Of a stretch of 64,000 nucleotides of DNA, positions 10,851 through 22,175 are shown one piece after another (the first letter of the stretch is position 1; every line of letters starts with the position of its first letter). The position numbers were made by a program, and so were the translations under genes. A model generated the notes under the pieces. The model ran no database searches and had not been told where the DNA came from. It was given only the letters and a program-made list of their open reading frames with translations. Source of the DNA: Orychophragmus violaceus (taxonomy: Eukaryota; Streptophyta; Magnoliopsida; Brassicales; Brassicaceae); assembly GCA_030180135.1 (NCBI GenBank), contig CM058236.1, forward strand, positions 49,458,947 through 49,522,946. Reading direction: 5' to 3'.

Positions 10851-12208
10851 GATTTGAGACAGAAATAGATGTAATTCAAAAGAGGTAAATTTTAGTTATA
10901 AAGCTCAAGAAATGAGAATTCTTATCCAATAAGAAAAACTCGCATTGTATTCAAAACTATGTTTCCTCAGATGAATACAATGAGCCAAGATCCTCAGATT
11001 GCTAAAATTCGAGTGGGCGACTCGCCGTTACTCAAGCTTTAGTTATCTAGGTAAGCAAATCATTGCTAATTGTACTCAGTACAACTCTTGGTCGTGAATA
11101 AGACAAACTATGTCCAATCCACTCTGATGTCTCTGGGCCCAGAACTTCTGACAGCCCAGTCAAGTATAACCAATCTTTTATCTGTCTTGTGATCACTGAC
11201 AGTTGCACTGCAAGTCTGTCATTGACCACCTGCCTTACCCATGTTGCAGTGGATATCAAGGACTCCAAGATATCCAACAAACGACACGAGTCTTGACAGT
11301 AGACAAGATCGGGCAAGACATCAAGATCACTTGATATTTAGTTGAGGAAAATAACTAATCTTATCTTGATTTATATTTACTATATATATATATCAAAATT
11401 AATAACTTTTAATAAAAACATTTAGTTTTATTAAGTTTAGATTCATCTAATACTTTTAGGATTAAATTATTCTGGTTCATGCAAATTTGTGGTCAAGCCA
11501 ACAAGTCTGCGGATGTTGTGTCGATCGACGCCAACCATTGGCATCTATCGATGCAACTCTATTTAAACCTTTCTTCGATAACCGGTCAAACCGGATCGAA
11601 TTTACTTAACCGATTCAATCCAATTGAACCAGTTTGGTTTAATGGTCCATGTCGATCGTCACACACTGTGTGTCGATCGATATGACCAAACCAGAATCAA
11701 TTTTGGTTAATAAAATTAACCGAGCTAGATAACCAGCTCAATCCAATTGAACCGATCTATCTAATTGTATTGCCTGTGTCGACCGACACACCCAGTGTAT
11801 CGATCGACGCAGCACGATTACGGGTACTCGATCTCAGATCGAGACCCTAAAGATTATTTGCGGATTTTCGCTTTGTATCGACCGACACACGCTTTGTGTC
11901 GATCGATACTGTGCGACAAACCCTAAATTTTATTCGCGAGTTTTCGCTCTGTGTCGACCGACACATGCTTTGTGTCGATCGACACCATGCGACAAACCCT
12001 AAAAATTTTATATTTTGCGCCGCGGCGTGTCGACCGACACACGCTTTGTGTCGATCGACACAGTGCGATTTCAGCAATACCATCGTTTTCAACAGAGACA
12101 AAAATCCGAGATTTAATCAATGAAAAACGATTTCAACAAGTAATATACAGATCAACAACATCCAGTTTCGATTTTATATCACCATTTTCAATAGCTAAAC
12201 CCTAAGCA
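10851..12208 (-). other. Leader of the outer Copia with paired palindromes
   Basis: This long untranslated leader lies between the primer-binding site and gag. From 11519 to 12065 it carries about ten 14-bp palindrome-like blocks with a CGATCG or CGACCG core. Three near-identical units of about 77 bp at 11876-12065 each hold a pair (a CGACCG block, then GTGTCGATCGACAC-like) followed by CGACAAACCC. The short ORFs here are low-complexity readings of this repeat, not genes. At 11375-11400 there is a short TA run. Confidence 0.8.
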
Positions 12209-12209
12209 T

Positions 12210-12221
12210 GCTCTGATACCA
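12210..12221 (-). other. Primer-binding site of the outer Copia
   Basis: On the minus strand TGGTATCAGAGC follows one base after the LTR end (12223). It is the initiator Met tRNA complement and fixes the element's orientation. Confidence 0.93.
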
Positions 12222-12222
12222 C

Positions 12223-12860
12223 TGTTGGATCCCTATGGATCTAGGGTTTGTTATATTGAAATTTGGAACCAACCTCGTTCTTACCTTTGGCAGCGGAAGA
12301 AGATGGTGAACGAGATCAGTGGAGCAACGCAACGCTTTGCCTCTACCAGATACACACGCACGCTCGCTGGAAACGGGATGCTAGTGCCGGATCAATGGGG
12401 ATCGATGGTGTCTGGTGTGTCAAGTGTTTCTATCAAGAAAACTGGACAGCCCGTTGTTTAGGTCGAAACTAATCAGCTTTTATTCGACCTAAACGCGCTT
12501 AACGGGCCAGACTCAATTAAGCCATAACCCGAAAAGCCTGTTCGGAAAATCCGAACTGTGTCGACCGACACACAAGCTGTGTCGATCGACACAACACCAT
12601 TATATCGATTTCTTATGTGTATTTCAATACACATAATATGATCATTGCAACAATGATCATTCCCATGTCGTAGCTTCCAGTTCGCTTAGGTGTGTGACCC
12701 TATAGGATCATACAATACTGGCAGTAAGCCCACGACTTACAGAATGCAAGAGGCTTCTAGCAAAGCATTGCAAACGCCCAGTATTATACGAATGTCTGAT
12801 CTCGACACACAACTATCACAGGAGTGAGTACAAGTGTGATTTCAGGACACTATCCCAACA
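12223..12860 (-). repeat. 5' LTR of the outer Copia
   Basis: On the minus strand this 638-bp LTR starts TGTTGGGATAG at 12860 and ends GATCCAACA at 12223. It is clearly related to the inner Copia LTR but strongly diverged. At 12556-12600 it holds a pair of palindrome-like blocks (GTGTCGATCGACAC and a CGACCG variant) in the same relative place where the inner LTR has its GCATCGATCGATGC-type pair. Confidence 0.92.
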
Positions 12861-13445
12861 AGGACTAAGTTGGACACAGTTTGTAATCTGTTGGCTGGGA
12901 AGAAAGCTGTCCATTTTGCTCAAGATGTTGAAGTGATCCAAGCTGAAGAAGATGGTCAGGAAGAGGATGTGAACTACATTGGAGGATCTGGTTTCCCAGG
13001 AAACAGGTTTAATAATCAGCAAGGTAATAGGTTCTTCAATGGTAGACAGAAGAGTGCTTTCACAAGCAACCAAAACTCTTCTGCATTTGGACAGAATGCT
13101 GGTTTTTAGAAGCTTTTTCAGCAAGGTAATCAGAGGACTTATGGATCTTCCTCTTACCAAACACCTCCTGCTGCTAATGCTCATGAGAGCAAGATGGAGG
13201 CTATGATGGAGCAGTTGTTAGAAGGACAGACTAAGATTGATGTGGACTGCAACAGGAAGTTAGATGTTGTGTATGAGGACCTTAATGGGAAGTTTGAGTC
13301 CTTAAGTACACATGTGAAGCAATTGGACACACAAGTGAGCCAAATTTCTAGCTCTGTCAAAGGAAAGAGTGTCGTGGACACCCACATCAAGGCTTGGTCA
13401 GTTTATATTAATGATAGATCATACCAAGGTGAAATTTCGAGTTAA
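12861..13445 (+). pseudogene. Athila-like gag, C-terminal part, broken
   Basis: The frame reads TKLDTVCNLLAGKKAVHFAQ, then NYIGGSGFPGNRF and Asn/Gln-rich sequence, the typical end of Athila ORF1 (Gag) before its coiled segment. A TAG stops it near 13108 just after GQNAGF. The same frame then continues with MEAMMEQLLEGQTK and heptad-like VKQLDTQVSQIS to 13445, where a frameshift leads into the protease frame. The N-terminal part is left of the Copia insertion, outside the window. Confidence 0.82.
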
Positions 13446-14460
13446 ATACAGCTGAAGTGGTGGAAGAGCCTGAGAAATTTGAAATTGAGGAAAAACTCTC
13501 GGGTGGAATCTGTGAAAACTTATATGCATTGATCGATGCACCTATTGCGTCGATCGTTGCATGTCATGGACATACAGATTCACTTGACTCTCATGGCATT
13601 GATGCAGAGACGGATCAAGAGCTTAATCGACTATTCCCTGGATTGTCTGAGATAACTCAACAGGAGATTGATGAGCTTAAACAGCTGGAAGAGATGAATG
13701 AGAAGTTGGAAGAAATTCCACAATCTGATGATCCAACTTATCACCCTTGTGCGCAGAGGTACTTGGAGAAGATGCTGCCAATGGACGAGATGCTGAAAGA
13801 TTGGGTGATAGTGGTCCCTAAACAGATCAGTGAAGTGCTGCTAACTAAGATCCCGAAGAAGCTACCTGATCCTGGGATATTTGTGCTGAGTTGTTCTATT
13901 TTTGAGGATGGTTTCAAGCGTTCTCTGTGTGACTTAGGAGCTGCTGGAAGTCTCATGCCATACTCTGTGGCAGAGATGCTGGGGATGATGGATTTTTCAC
14001 CCACTAGGACATCTCTTGTCCTAGCTGATCAGTCAATAAGGATTCCGAAAGGGGTTCTTGAGGACGTCCCAGTAAGAGTTGGGAACTACTTGGTTCCGAC
14101 AGACTTCTTGGTGCTTAAGTACGACAGTGAGCAGGATGATGCTCTGATACTGGGAAGACCATTTTTGCCACAGCTAGAGCAGTGATCGATGTAAGGAACA
14201 GTCTGATTGATCTCTATCTGGGAGATGAGCCTCTACACTTTGAGATGGATATGCTGCGCAAGCCACAGATTGATGGGCAAACCTTTAGGATTGAAGATGG
14301 ACATGGAGAGATGAGTGAGATTTTAGCTTTAGATCCTGGAGAACAATTCATCCCATCTTTTCTTGGAAGGTCTCACACTGATACTGCTTACTCTCCACCT
14401 TGGATGAGGAGACTTTCACAGAGACAATCACAGTCTCTGTTGAAACCTCCTGGAGCCTGA
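13446..14460 (+). pseudogene. Athila-like aspartic protease region, frameshifted
   Basis: The frame from about 13446 to 14183 encodes an acidic linker and then a retropepsin-like domain with CDLGAAGSLMPYSVAEMLG (13928-13985) and the flap and end motif ALILGRPFL. Athila proteases normally read CDLGAS here, so the variant is close to the family. At about 14167 one G seems lost from TTGG, which ends the frame early. The next frame (VIDVRNSLIDLYLGDE, 14182-14460) is the expected continuation and ends LLKPPGA. Codons near 13530-13560 include a CGATCG palindrome pair. The domain is not functional as read. Confidence 0.82.
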
Positions 14461-14652
14461 TCTTGTTAGTCCGGTCAAGCTAATGACCTTAAACAAGCGC
14501 TGAGTGGGAGGCAACCCACTGTTAGGTTTTAGTGTGTTTTTTTTAATTTTGGTGTTTTTCCTAGGATTTCACGTTTTTAATTTTGTTTTTGCTGAGTTTT
14601 CATTACAGAACACGAGTCTGGATATGTGTGACGATCGTTGCCTACATGTGCA

Positions 14653-14911
14653 ATTATAGGGGGTGAAATTAATATAAAGTAAGAAAGAGAGAGAGGGGGG
14701 AAAATAAAAGGAAAACAAAATAATAAAAAGGAAGGATAGTTAGGAAAATGTTGAAAACTATCCATCGAGAGAGGTTGTCACGGATGAGAAGGGATAAAAC
14801 TGTGTTTCTTCCGGTGGGACCAACAAAAAAAGATACAACTTGCAACTGGTTTTAAAAAGATACAAAACTGTAAGTAAAACTTACAAAAGATACAATACAT
14901 GCAATTAACCC
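14653..14911. mobile_element. Lone terminal arm of a long-TIR Mutator-like element
   Basis: These 259 bp match the outer inverted arm of the element at 14978-18444, in the right-end orientation. They contain the GATACAA-rich terminal zone and end GCAATTAACCC, the usual last bases of the family. The opposite arm is missing: the sequence breaks into the Athila 3' region at 14652, where a second Athila copy continues with CGGTCGTTGC instead. Confidence 0.7.
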
Positions 14912-15544
14912 AGATTTACGGGTTTTCATTATATTGCTTCAACATTTTAGAAGCCACAAAAAAACTATATGCACACAGGGGTGTTTTGCATCCAATGTAT
15001 ATATTTTTATCTTTTTCCTTGCATTCTTGTATCTTTCAAAAAGTCTTTGCCTTTTTATATCTTTTTGTAGGTCTCACCATTAAAGAGATTATTTTATCCC
15101 TCAAAGATAGGAGAAAAAAGGAAAATGACCAACACTCTCTCGGTGGATAGGTGTCACATCCTATCAAAACTATCCATTTTTTATTTTATTTTCTTTTTTT
15201 CCTCTTCATTCTCTTTTTTACATTTACATTTCTTTCACCCCTCATTTTTAAATGGTTGATAGGATGCCGGAGGTGAGGTTTCCTGCCATATAGACTGCCG
15301 GAATAGAGATATAATCGTTCGATATACCGGAATTCAAAAAAAAAAAATGGGCTTAATACGGAAATTTCGAGTGGACAGTCTAGGCTAAGTGTCAACAATA
15401 TCGGCTATTCGTGGATACCACCACGATCACATCACATACAAGACACTTACCATGGATGGAAGTAGCCAATCAAAATGTTGTTTTTGGATGGATAGTGGTC
15501 CACACCTACTTTGTGTCCACAAATTCACAATCATGTGAACTCTT

Positions 15545-15825
15545 AACCACCTTATGTTCACCAGAAACGTCTAGCATGTGATATAATTGTGGTAGTGTAC
15601 GCAAATGGTCGATACATAGTAGAACTCTTGACCACCTTATGTTCATCAGAAGCGTCTAGCATTTATATAATTGTGGTAGTGTCTACGAATAGTCGATACA
15701 CAGTAAACACAGTTTTTAATATTTTCGATCGTACTTTTATGTCCCAGATTCACAATCATATGAACTCTTGACCACCTTCTATTCATCAGAAGCGTCTAGC
15801 AAGTTATATAATCGTGGTAGTGTCT
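15545..15825. repeat. Tandem units inside the Mutator-like element, left block
   Basis: Three imperfect units of about 85-145 bp share CACCTT, TTCATCAGAAGCGTCTAGC, ATAATTGTGGTAGTGT and CGATACA blocks. The same units continue at 17624-18010 after the Athila piece, with at least three more copies. They could be subterminal binding sites or simple internal amplification. Confidence 0.75.
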
Positions 15826-17033
15826 TGATATATCATGGTTTTTACCGGTTTTAGACCATGATATAAGTGTGTTTTAGAGTCTTTTAGTGTTGCTTTAGAG
15901 TCTTTTACAGGTATTAGCACGTTTGGAGCGGAATTGGAGTTTATGGAGCTTTTTGGAGCATTTTGGTGCTTTGACCCGAGAGATAGAGTTCACTGTCCAA
16001 AACAGAGTAATGCATCGATCGACACACATGGTGCATCGATCGACACACTAGCGAGATGGGCCTTCCTCGGCGGTTTAATGAAGAATGCAGAATTTACAGT
16101 TTTGCCCAGAAGTTCCTGATAATTACAAAGAAGCCCCAAGACGTGATTAGCTTATATAATTAGGTTTTTACATCAGTTTTTAGATACGCTTTGACATACG
16201 CTTACATTAGGCTTTCATACTTTGAGCATAGAGATTTTAGAGCTTTTGGGGCTGATATAATCATGTACTGCTTCCTGCTTTTGGAGAAGATTTCGAACCC
16301 CTTTAATTTTTACTCTTTATTTATGCAATCCATTAATTCATTGATTATGTTTTCATATTCTATGTATGGGTAGATTCATAGTTATGTTTAGGGATTCTCA
16401 TTAGGGATTTCATGACTTGCTAGATTTATTTATTTCAGTTAAGGATTCATATCATAACTGTTCTTCAACCTTAATTGTGCTTAACACTAGTTTCTAACCT
16501 GATCACTTAGAATCTAGATCTTAGGTTGATAAATTGACACGAAAGTGTGATTTAGAATCTGAACTATTTAGGTTGAGCAATTGAATTACTCGCAAAGAAA
16601 TTTGGTTTAATTGAATTGTGAACATATCGAACTTAATCTTAAAGCTAGTTTAATCTGTTAGGAATTACAAAGAAATTTGGATTTCTGCTATTAGACTTAG
16701 AGAATTCTCACAACGAAAGTTGGTTAGTTCTATATCCGTGTTTGAGTTCTAGAACCGTACTTAATTTGATCTTGACTGAATAATTTATCTGCTTGTCTGA
16801 TTTCCTGAGAACTCCCTAGACTTAGCGCTTTTAGTTAATTGCCTTCAAACCAATCTTGCAACCTGATTTACTTTTCTGCTTTGTTTTTAGTTTCTCACTA
16901 CTTTCTCCTAGTTTAACTCAAATGTTCTTAATTATATCGTTGCCTAGAGTCCTTGTGGATTCAATACCCTACATACTATAATTGCATTGACTGTGCACTT
17001 GCAGTAGAATATGATTAATTCTTGACCCTATCA
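15826..17033 (+). repeat. Athila-like LTR
   Basis: The LTR starts TGATATATCATGG and ends CCTATCA (inverted ends TGATA and TATCA), 1208 bp. The bases after it (AGTTTTTG) are the usual spacer before an Athila primer-binding site, but that site is gone. Two CGATCG-core blocks of GCATCGATCGACAC type lie at about 16012-16050. No matching target duplication is seen on the flanks. Confidence 0.8.
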
Positions 17034-17623
17034 AGTTTTTGAATCACAGTCTCTGTTGAAACCTCCTGGAGCCTGACCTTGTTAGTCCGGTCAAGCTAAT
17101 GACCTTAAACAAGCGATGAGTATGAGGCAACCCACTGTTAGGTTTTAGTGTTTTTTTTAATTTTGGTGTTTTTCCTAAGATTTCACGTTTTTAATTTTGT
17201 TTTTGCTGAGTTTTCATTACAGAACACGAGTCTGGATATGTGTGACGATCGTTGCTTACATGTGCAACGGTCGTTGCAGGGAGAAATGACGAAGAGATGA
17301 AATCTCCTTGTGACGATCGTTGTGGTCCTAAGCAACGGTCGTTGCATCTGGTTCAATTGCAAAATAAAGGTACGCGTACGCTAAACCGGAAATCAATTCG
17401 GTTCACTAGCGACGATCGTTGCTTATCTGCAACGGTCGTTGCATCCACGATCCAGGTAAGTGCCTTTAACCTTTTCTGTCTTCTCTTCTTCCCCATTTCG
17501 CCGTCCGTACAACCCGATTCTCATCTCCCTAAATCACTCATTTCTTCATCATTTTCATTTATTCGAAGTGCTATTCTTCTTGTTTTTACACGCTTTATCC
17601 ATTCCTCTTGATATTTTCGGACA
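17034..17623 (+). mobile_element. Athila-like 3' internal fragment, second copy
   Basis: Right after the LTR and eight bases of spacer the sequence jumps to the end of the protease frame (AATCACAGTCTCTGTTGAAA) and then follows the same 3' region as 14424-14652. Gag and protease have been deleted between the primer-binding site and this point. Three pairs of palindrome-like blocks of the GCAACGATCGTTGC type lie at about 17243-17278, 17311-17346 and 17411-17443. Near 17624 the Mutator repeat units resume. Confidence 0.75.
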
Positions 17624-18454
17624 TAGTCGATACATAGTAAACACAATTTTTAATATTTTCGATTGTACTTTATGTCCCAGATTCACAATCATGTGAGAAC
17701 TCTTGACATTTTATGTTCATCCGAAGCGTTTAGCATGTGATATAATCGTGGTAGTGTCCACGAATAATCGATACATAGTAGAACTCTTGACCACCTTATG
17801 TTCATCAGACGCATCTAGCATGTGATATGATCATGGTAGTGTCTACGAATAGTCGATACATAGTAGAACTCTTGACCACCTTCTGTTCATAAGAAGCGTC
17901 TAGCATGTGATATAATCGTAGTAGTGTTCACGAATAGTCGATCCATAGTAAACACTTTTAAATATTTTCGATTGGCCACTTCCTACCTATGGTAAGCATC
18001 TTGCATGTGATATGGTCGTGGTAGTATCCACGAATAGCAGATATTGTGGACATCTAGTCTAAACTGTCCATTCGCAATTTCCGTATTAAGTCCAAATTTT
18101 TATTTTTTTTAATTCCGGTACATCGACCGATTTAATCTCCATTCCGGCGGTCTATATGGCAGGAAACTTCAACTCCGTCATCCTATCCACCGTCAAAAAA
18201 ATGAGGGGTAAAAATAAAGGTAAAGTAGGAAAGCGAGTGTATGGAGAAAAGAAAGGGAAAAAACGAATGGATAAAAGTGAAATGCGTGGACTCTCTATCC
18301 ATCCATGGAGATTTCATGCCTCTGAGGGCAAAATGGACTTTTTGACGCCTAAAAAACTGTGAAAGATACATAAATGCATAAACTTTTGCAAAGATACAAC
18401 TTTGCTATTACTTTCTAAATAAGATACACTGGGTACAATTAATCTATGCACACA

Positions 18455-20106
18455 GACCGAAGAAGACGAAGAAGCATACTTTTAACCATTCGACGACCGA
18501 TGACTAGATACAAAAAGAGCCGAAGCTCCAAGTTTTAAAGATTAAGTCGGAGACCCATATCAAAAAATCATATACAATGAAGATTGTAACACATACCAAA
18601 GAAGACAATCATATTTCGATTAGTTTATGTATCCATTTGGTTCTTGGTTCGGTTTTAATTCATATATTTTGGATATAAAATTTGGAACTATTAGGATACT
18701 TTTGGTTTTTCAGTTTGGTTTTCCGGTTCTCAATTTTTGTACCGGGACCTAGTTTGTACCAAAGTGACTGTAGCTCCAATTAGATTGTAACACATACCAA
18801 AGAAGACAATCTACAAATCAACTGGTTGCATTGACATCACCAAGCTCGTACTTCGACATCGCATTGGGTTAATTCATAGTTTTAATTATATATTCTGATT
18901 CAGTGAATTTCAAAATTCGGTATCATGAAGACTTATGTGCGGATATGTTATCCAAGAAAGTATTATGTAATTTTCAATACTCTGTTGTTTCAAACCTATC
19001 ACATTTTCAATCTTTTTCATACTAAATACATTCTTATAACTATAAATCAATGTAAGTAAAAAAAATTTAACAGTTTGTTTGATGAGAAATCTGTTTCCAA
19101 CAGTAATATTTGAAAAATGAGAAAATAAATGAACGACTGAAAAAAGGAGAAATGGAATGTATGAACCATAAGGATTAGGCTTTGAATGAAATATATACAG
19201 TTTGCGGGAAATAAGGTTCGATTTACAAAGATCTCACCATTAAAAAAATGATCTTGTTTTATTAATTAAAATAATAATAATTCAAATTTAAACTCTATAC
19301 AAAACAATTTTTTTTTGTCAACCTATACAAAACAAATTAACAAGCAAAAAATATGATTTGCAAAATACAGTAATCACATATCCAAAATAAAGCTGATGAA
19401 CTATTCATCTGCAAAAGAATAATTAAAATTGTTTGTTGAATAGTTTTCGAATAATAATCGAATGTATACAAAATGAGATCGAGCTATTTTAGTCGAATTG
19501 TTTGTTGAATAGTTTTCGAATGAAGTCTTCGTGTGACTTTCTTGCTTTTTATAGTTTCGATCCCTCTTCGTCTGTTGCGATCTTCTCGTTCGCATTATCT
19601 TCATTGTCATGAGATTTACAGAGGTCGTTACAACAACCTATGACTCGTTCTTTATCGAACTCGAGCTTTGACGGATAAAGTTGAATGAACACATCTCCTT
19701 TTGGTCTTGAGTTTTAGCGTTTAATCATATTCACTGGACCAGTTCGAATTCGTCAATTCCTTAAACTCCTTTCTCAACGGGATTTATATTCTCAAAACGG
19801 ATCGGATTTTGTTGTGCAAAATCCAACACCAACAAAGTGGAGGAATACAAAATAAACTTTAAATATTACAAACACACAATAAACACTCGAAATTAATTAC
19901 CAAAATTAGAAAATATCATTAAAAGTAAATAGATAATTTATATATTGATACTTTTAAAATTAGTTTGTAAAAGAAAGTTCTTATCCAAAAAAATGTTTAA
20001 ATGCAAAAATTTATGATCTTATTTTTTATGATCTTCTTTCTAATTATAATGGTGCAAATGCAATTATAAAAAGATTAAATTAGATTATATAAACTTAATA
20101 GTCATG
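18455..20106. other. Stretch with no gene; short direct repeats
   Basis: I see no gene. A block around GTAACACATACCAAAGAAGA occurs twice (about 18587 and 18789). TTGTTTGTTGAATAGTTTTC occurs twice (about 19428 and 19498). The rest is AT-rich. A run ending AAAATCCAACACCAACA near 19836 resembles an LTR end, but no partner was found. Confidence 0.5.
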
Positions 20107-20116
20107 ATAGACACAT

Positions 20117-21652
20117 GGGTCAATTGCATGTATTGTATCTTTTTCATGACAATTTTGTATCTTTTTAAAAGTTGTTGCAATTTTGTATCTTTTTTTACTA
20201 TTTGCGTGTTAGAAAGACCAAAATACCCTCACCCATCACAACTATCACTATTCCATTTTGTTTTTTTTTCCTTTTCTTTATTTTCCTTTTCTTCTCTTTC
20301 TTACCTTAACTTTCTTTTTACCCTTCATTTTTTGACGGTGGATAGCATTGCGGAGGTGAGATTTCCGGCAATATAAACTACCGGAATGAAGATATAATTG
20401 GTCGGTGTACCGGAATTCAAAAAAAAACGGAGTTAATACAGAAGTTTCGAGTGGATAGTCTATACTAGTTGTCCACAATATCCATCCGGGTGGACAATGC
20501 GACGATCATGTTACATGCTAGGCGCTTCCCGTGGATTAAAAGCAGACAAAGGGAAATATTGATTTCGGGTGGATAGTGGGTGCAACAAACCATTGTGTCC
20601 ACGGATTCACAATCATGGGAACTGTTGAACCAAGTACGTTATCCACTAGATACTGAAAATGGAAAAAACTATGCTCTCGGTGCTCACCATTCCATGGATA
20701 GCTATCTACTTTGTCATATGTATCTCGAATAAAGTCAGAGTTTATAGTTCATCAAATACAACTGCTTTACGGAGGCTTCGCAATTTTGTTGTATTACTAA
20801 ATATAACTAGATATAGATGGTAGGTCTTTCTTATATTTTTACACCGCTTAGTTCTTTTTCTGTCATGGATTGTACTGTCGATTCATTACTGCTATATGTC
20901 GACAGTAACCCTCTGTCTACGCATACTAGTACCCTGACAAAAATGCAACGAAAAAATTGTAGATTGCCCAAACAAGAACCGCAAGTCTCTTCGTGGTTAT
21001 GCGGCTATATGGATATGCTGTTCCAGGACGGTTAACATTATAAAGACCACCCACTATAATCAAAGGATACTCCTTTTCGAACCACACCACCTCTCAATTT
21101 TAAAAGTTCAGACGGACAATGTCGATTATTTGTGGACACTATCACGATTATATCACATAATATATGGTTTTGATGAATAATAGGTGATCAAGAGTTACAT
21201 TATTGTGATCCGTGGATAGAAAAAATATGTTGGTTCCACTATCCATCGAAAACGCAACATTTTTATGGATATTGTTTATACAAAAAGTTCACATTATTGT
21301 AATCTGTGGACACAAAAAAATATGTTGGTTCCACTATCCATCAAAAAAGCAACACTATTGTAATCCAAAAAGTTAAATTAATGTGATCTACGGACAGAAT
21401 GTTATGGCACTATCCATCCAAAAAACAAAATGTTATGGCACTATTCATCCGTGTGTATTGTTCATGCGTGGGATTAAAAAAAAAGAAATATAAAAGACAT
21501 GATGGGACATGAGTGATAAGGGTGTCATAAGGGTGTTTTAGTCTTTTTAACATATAAATAGTAAACAAAAGATATAAGATTGCAATGACTTTTACAAAGA
21601 TACAAAACTGTAATTACTTTTTTTTTAAAGATACATTAAGTGCAATAAATTC
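20117..21652. mobile_element. Long-TIR Mutator-like element, 1.5 kb
   Basis: The duplication ATAGACACAT (20107-20116 and 21653-21662) flanks the element. The first 150 bp or so (GGGTCAATTGCATGTATTG, then repeated GTATCTTTTT) are the inverted match of the last 150 bp. The inside has the family's CCGGAATTCAAAAA arm and repeat units with TGTTGGTTCCACTATCCATC. There is no transposase. It is the same family as 14978-18444 and 54779-57187. Confidence 0.85.
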
Positions 21653-21662
21653 ATAGACACAT

Positions 21663-22175
21663 CATTTAGATAAACTTTTTGTATGTTTCATTGGAAATAT
21701 AACTGATAACCAACCCACACAAAACCCCAACAAAAATGATAATGTCTTTGTTCAAAAGCTACAGATGTCTGGAAGAAAAGAAAAACAGTTGGGGCAGGCT
21801 TGATTATTTCTTAATTTTCTGACCAAATTTAGGTTAGACTTTAAGACAACAAAAACAAACATTTCAAAAGGAGAAACGTCGCATAACCATATACTGACAT
21901 TGACCAACCATATTATTAGAAAAATCTAGAAAATAAAATAAAATTAAGCAAATAGAGATACATAATTAAGGCAAATTGACCAGAGAAGATAAAAGTCAAA
22001 TGAAGGAAGATGATTTTGCCTTTTATTTAATTTATAAAAAGACAAATTAAGGGCATCATCATATCCTTAAAATATTATACAACCAATCCATCATCTTTTG
22101 TGTGTATTTATACACATGCTTGCTTGTTACAACCAAGCCAATTGGTAGTTGTTTACATAATATAGAGTTTCAAAA
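21663..22175 (+). promoter_or_regulatory. Upstream region of the Ole e 1-domain gene
   Basis: The region is AT-rich. A TATA-like TATTTATACAC at about 22105-22115 lies some 60-70 bp before the start codon, a fitting place for the core promoter. No further elements can be assigned with confidence. Confidence 0.5.

Larger units (their letters stand above)
1..12860 (-). mobile_element. Outer Ty1/Copia retrotransposon, decayed, split by a younger Copia
   Basis: This Copia element runs right to left: 5' LTR (12223-12860), primer-binding site, long leader, gag (to 10086), then pol from 2366 down past the left edge. A complete second Copia (2367-10085) sits inside it, bounded by the 5-bp duplication CCAAC (2362-2366 and 10086-10090). 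Rejoining at that duplication keeps gag and pol in one frame, so the two halves were one element. Its 3' LTR lies outside the window. It landed in an Athila-like gag, whose sequence resumes at 12861. Gag carries a nonsense codon and reverse transcriptase has a short in-frame deletion, so it is probably inactive. Confidence 0.93.
12861..14652 (+). mobile_element. Athila-like Gypsy fragment: gag end, protease and 3' region
   Basis: The fragment begins inside gag at the outer Copia insertion and ends where a Mutator arm starts. Its order is the C-terminal half of gag, protease, then directly the Athila-type 3' segment with GGGAGGCAACCCACTG (near 14508). No reverse transcriptase or integrase is present, so this was already a short non-autonomous derivative. 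A second copy of the last 230 bp or so (14424-14652) lies at 17040-17266. Confidence 0.85.
14978..18444. mobile_element. Long-TIR Mutator-like element enclosing an Athila piece
   Basis: The element is flanked by the duplication TATGCACACA (14968-14977 and 18445-18454), 9-10 bp as expected for Mutator. Its ends are inverted copies several hundred bp long: the left arm (14978 to about 15440) is mirrored at about 17990-18444, including GGTGAGGTTTCCTGCC-like and CCGGAATTCAAAAA-like blocks. The inside is made of tandem units of about 85-100 bp built on AGCGTCTAGC, GTGGTAGTGTC and CGATACATAGTA. An Athila LTR plus downstream sequence (15826 to about 17623) interrupts it. No transposase is present, so it depends on another element. 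Confidence 0.82.

Noticed and set aside
18156..18371. Small Lys-rich ORF in the Mutator-like arm
   Set aside because: It lies in the inverted arm, and its mirror at about 15180-15300 gives a different, non-conserved reading.
19400..19840. Solo LTR ending CCAACACCAACA near 19836
   Set aside because: No matching start, primer-binding site or duplication could be found.
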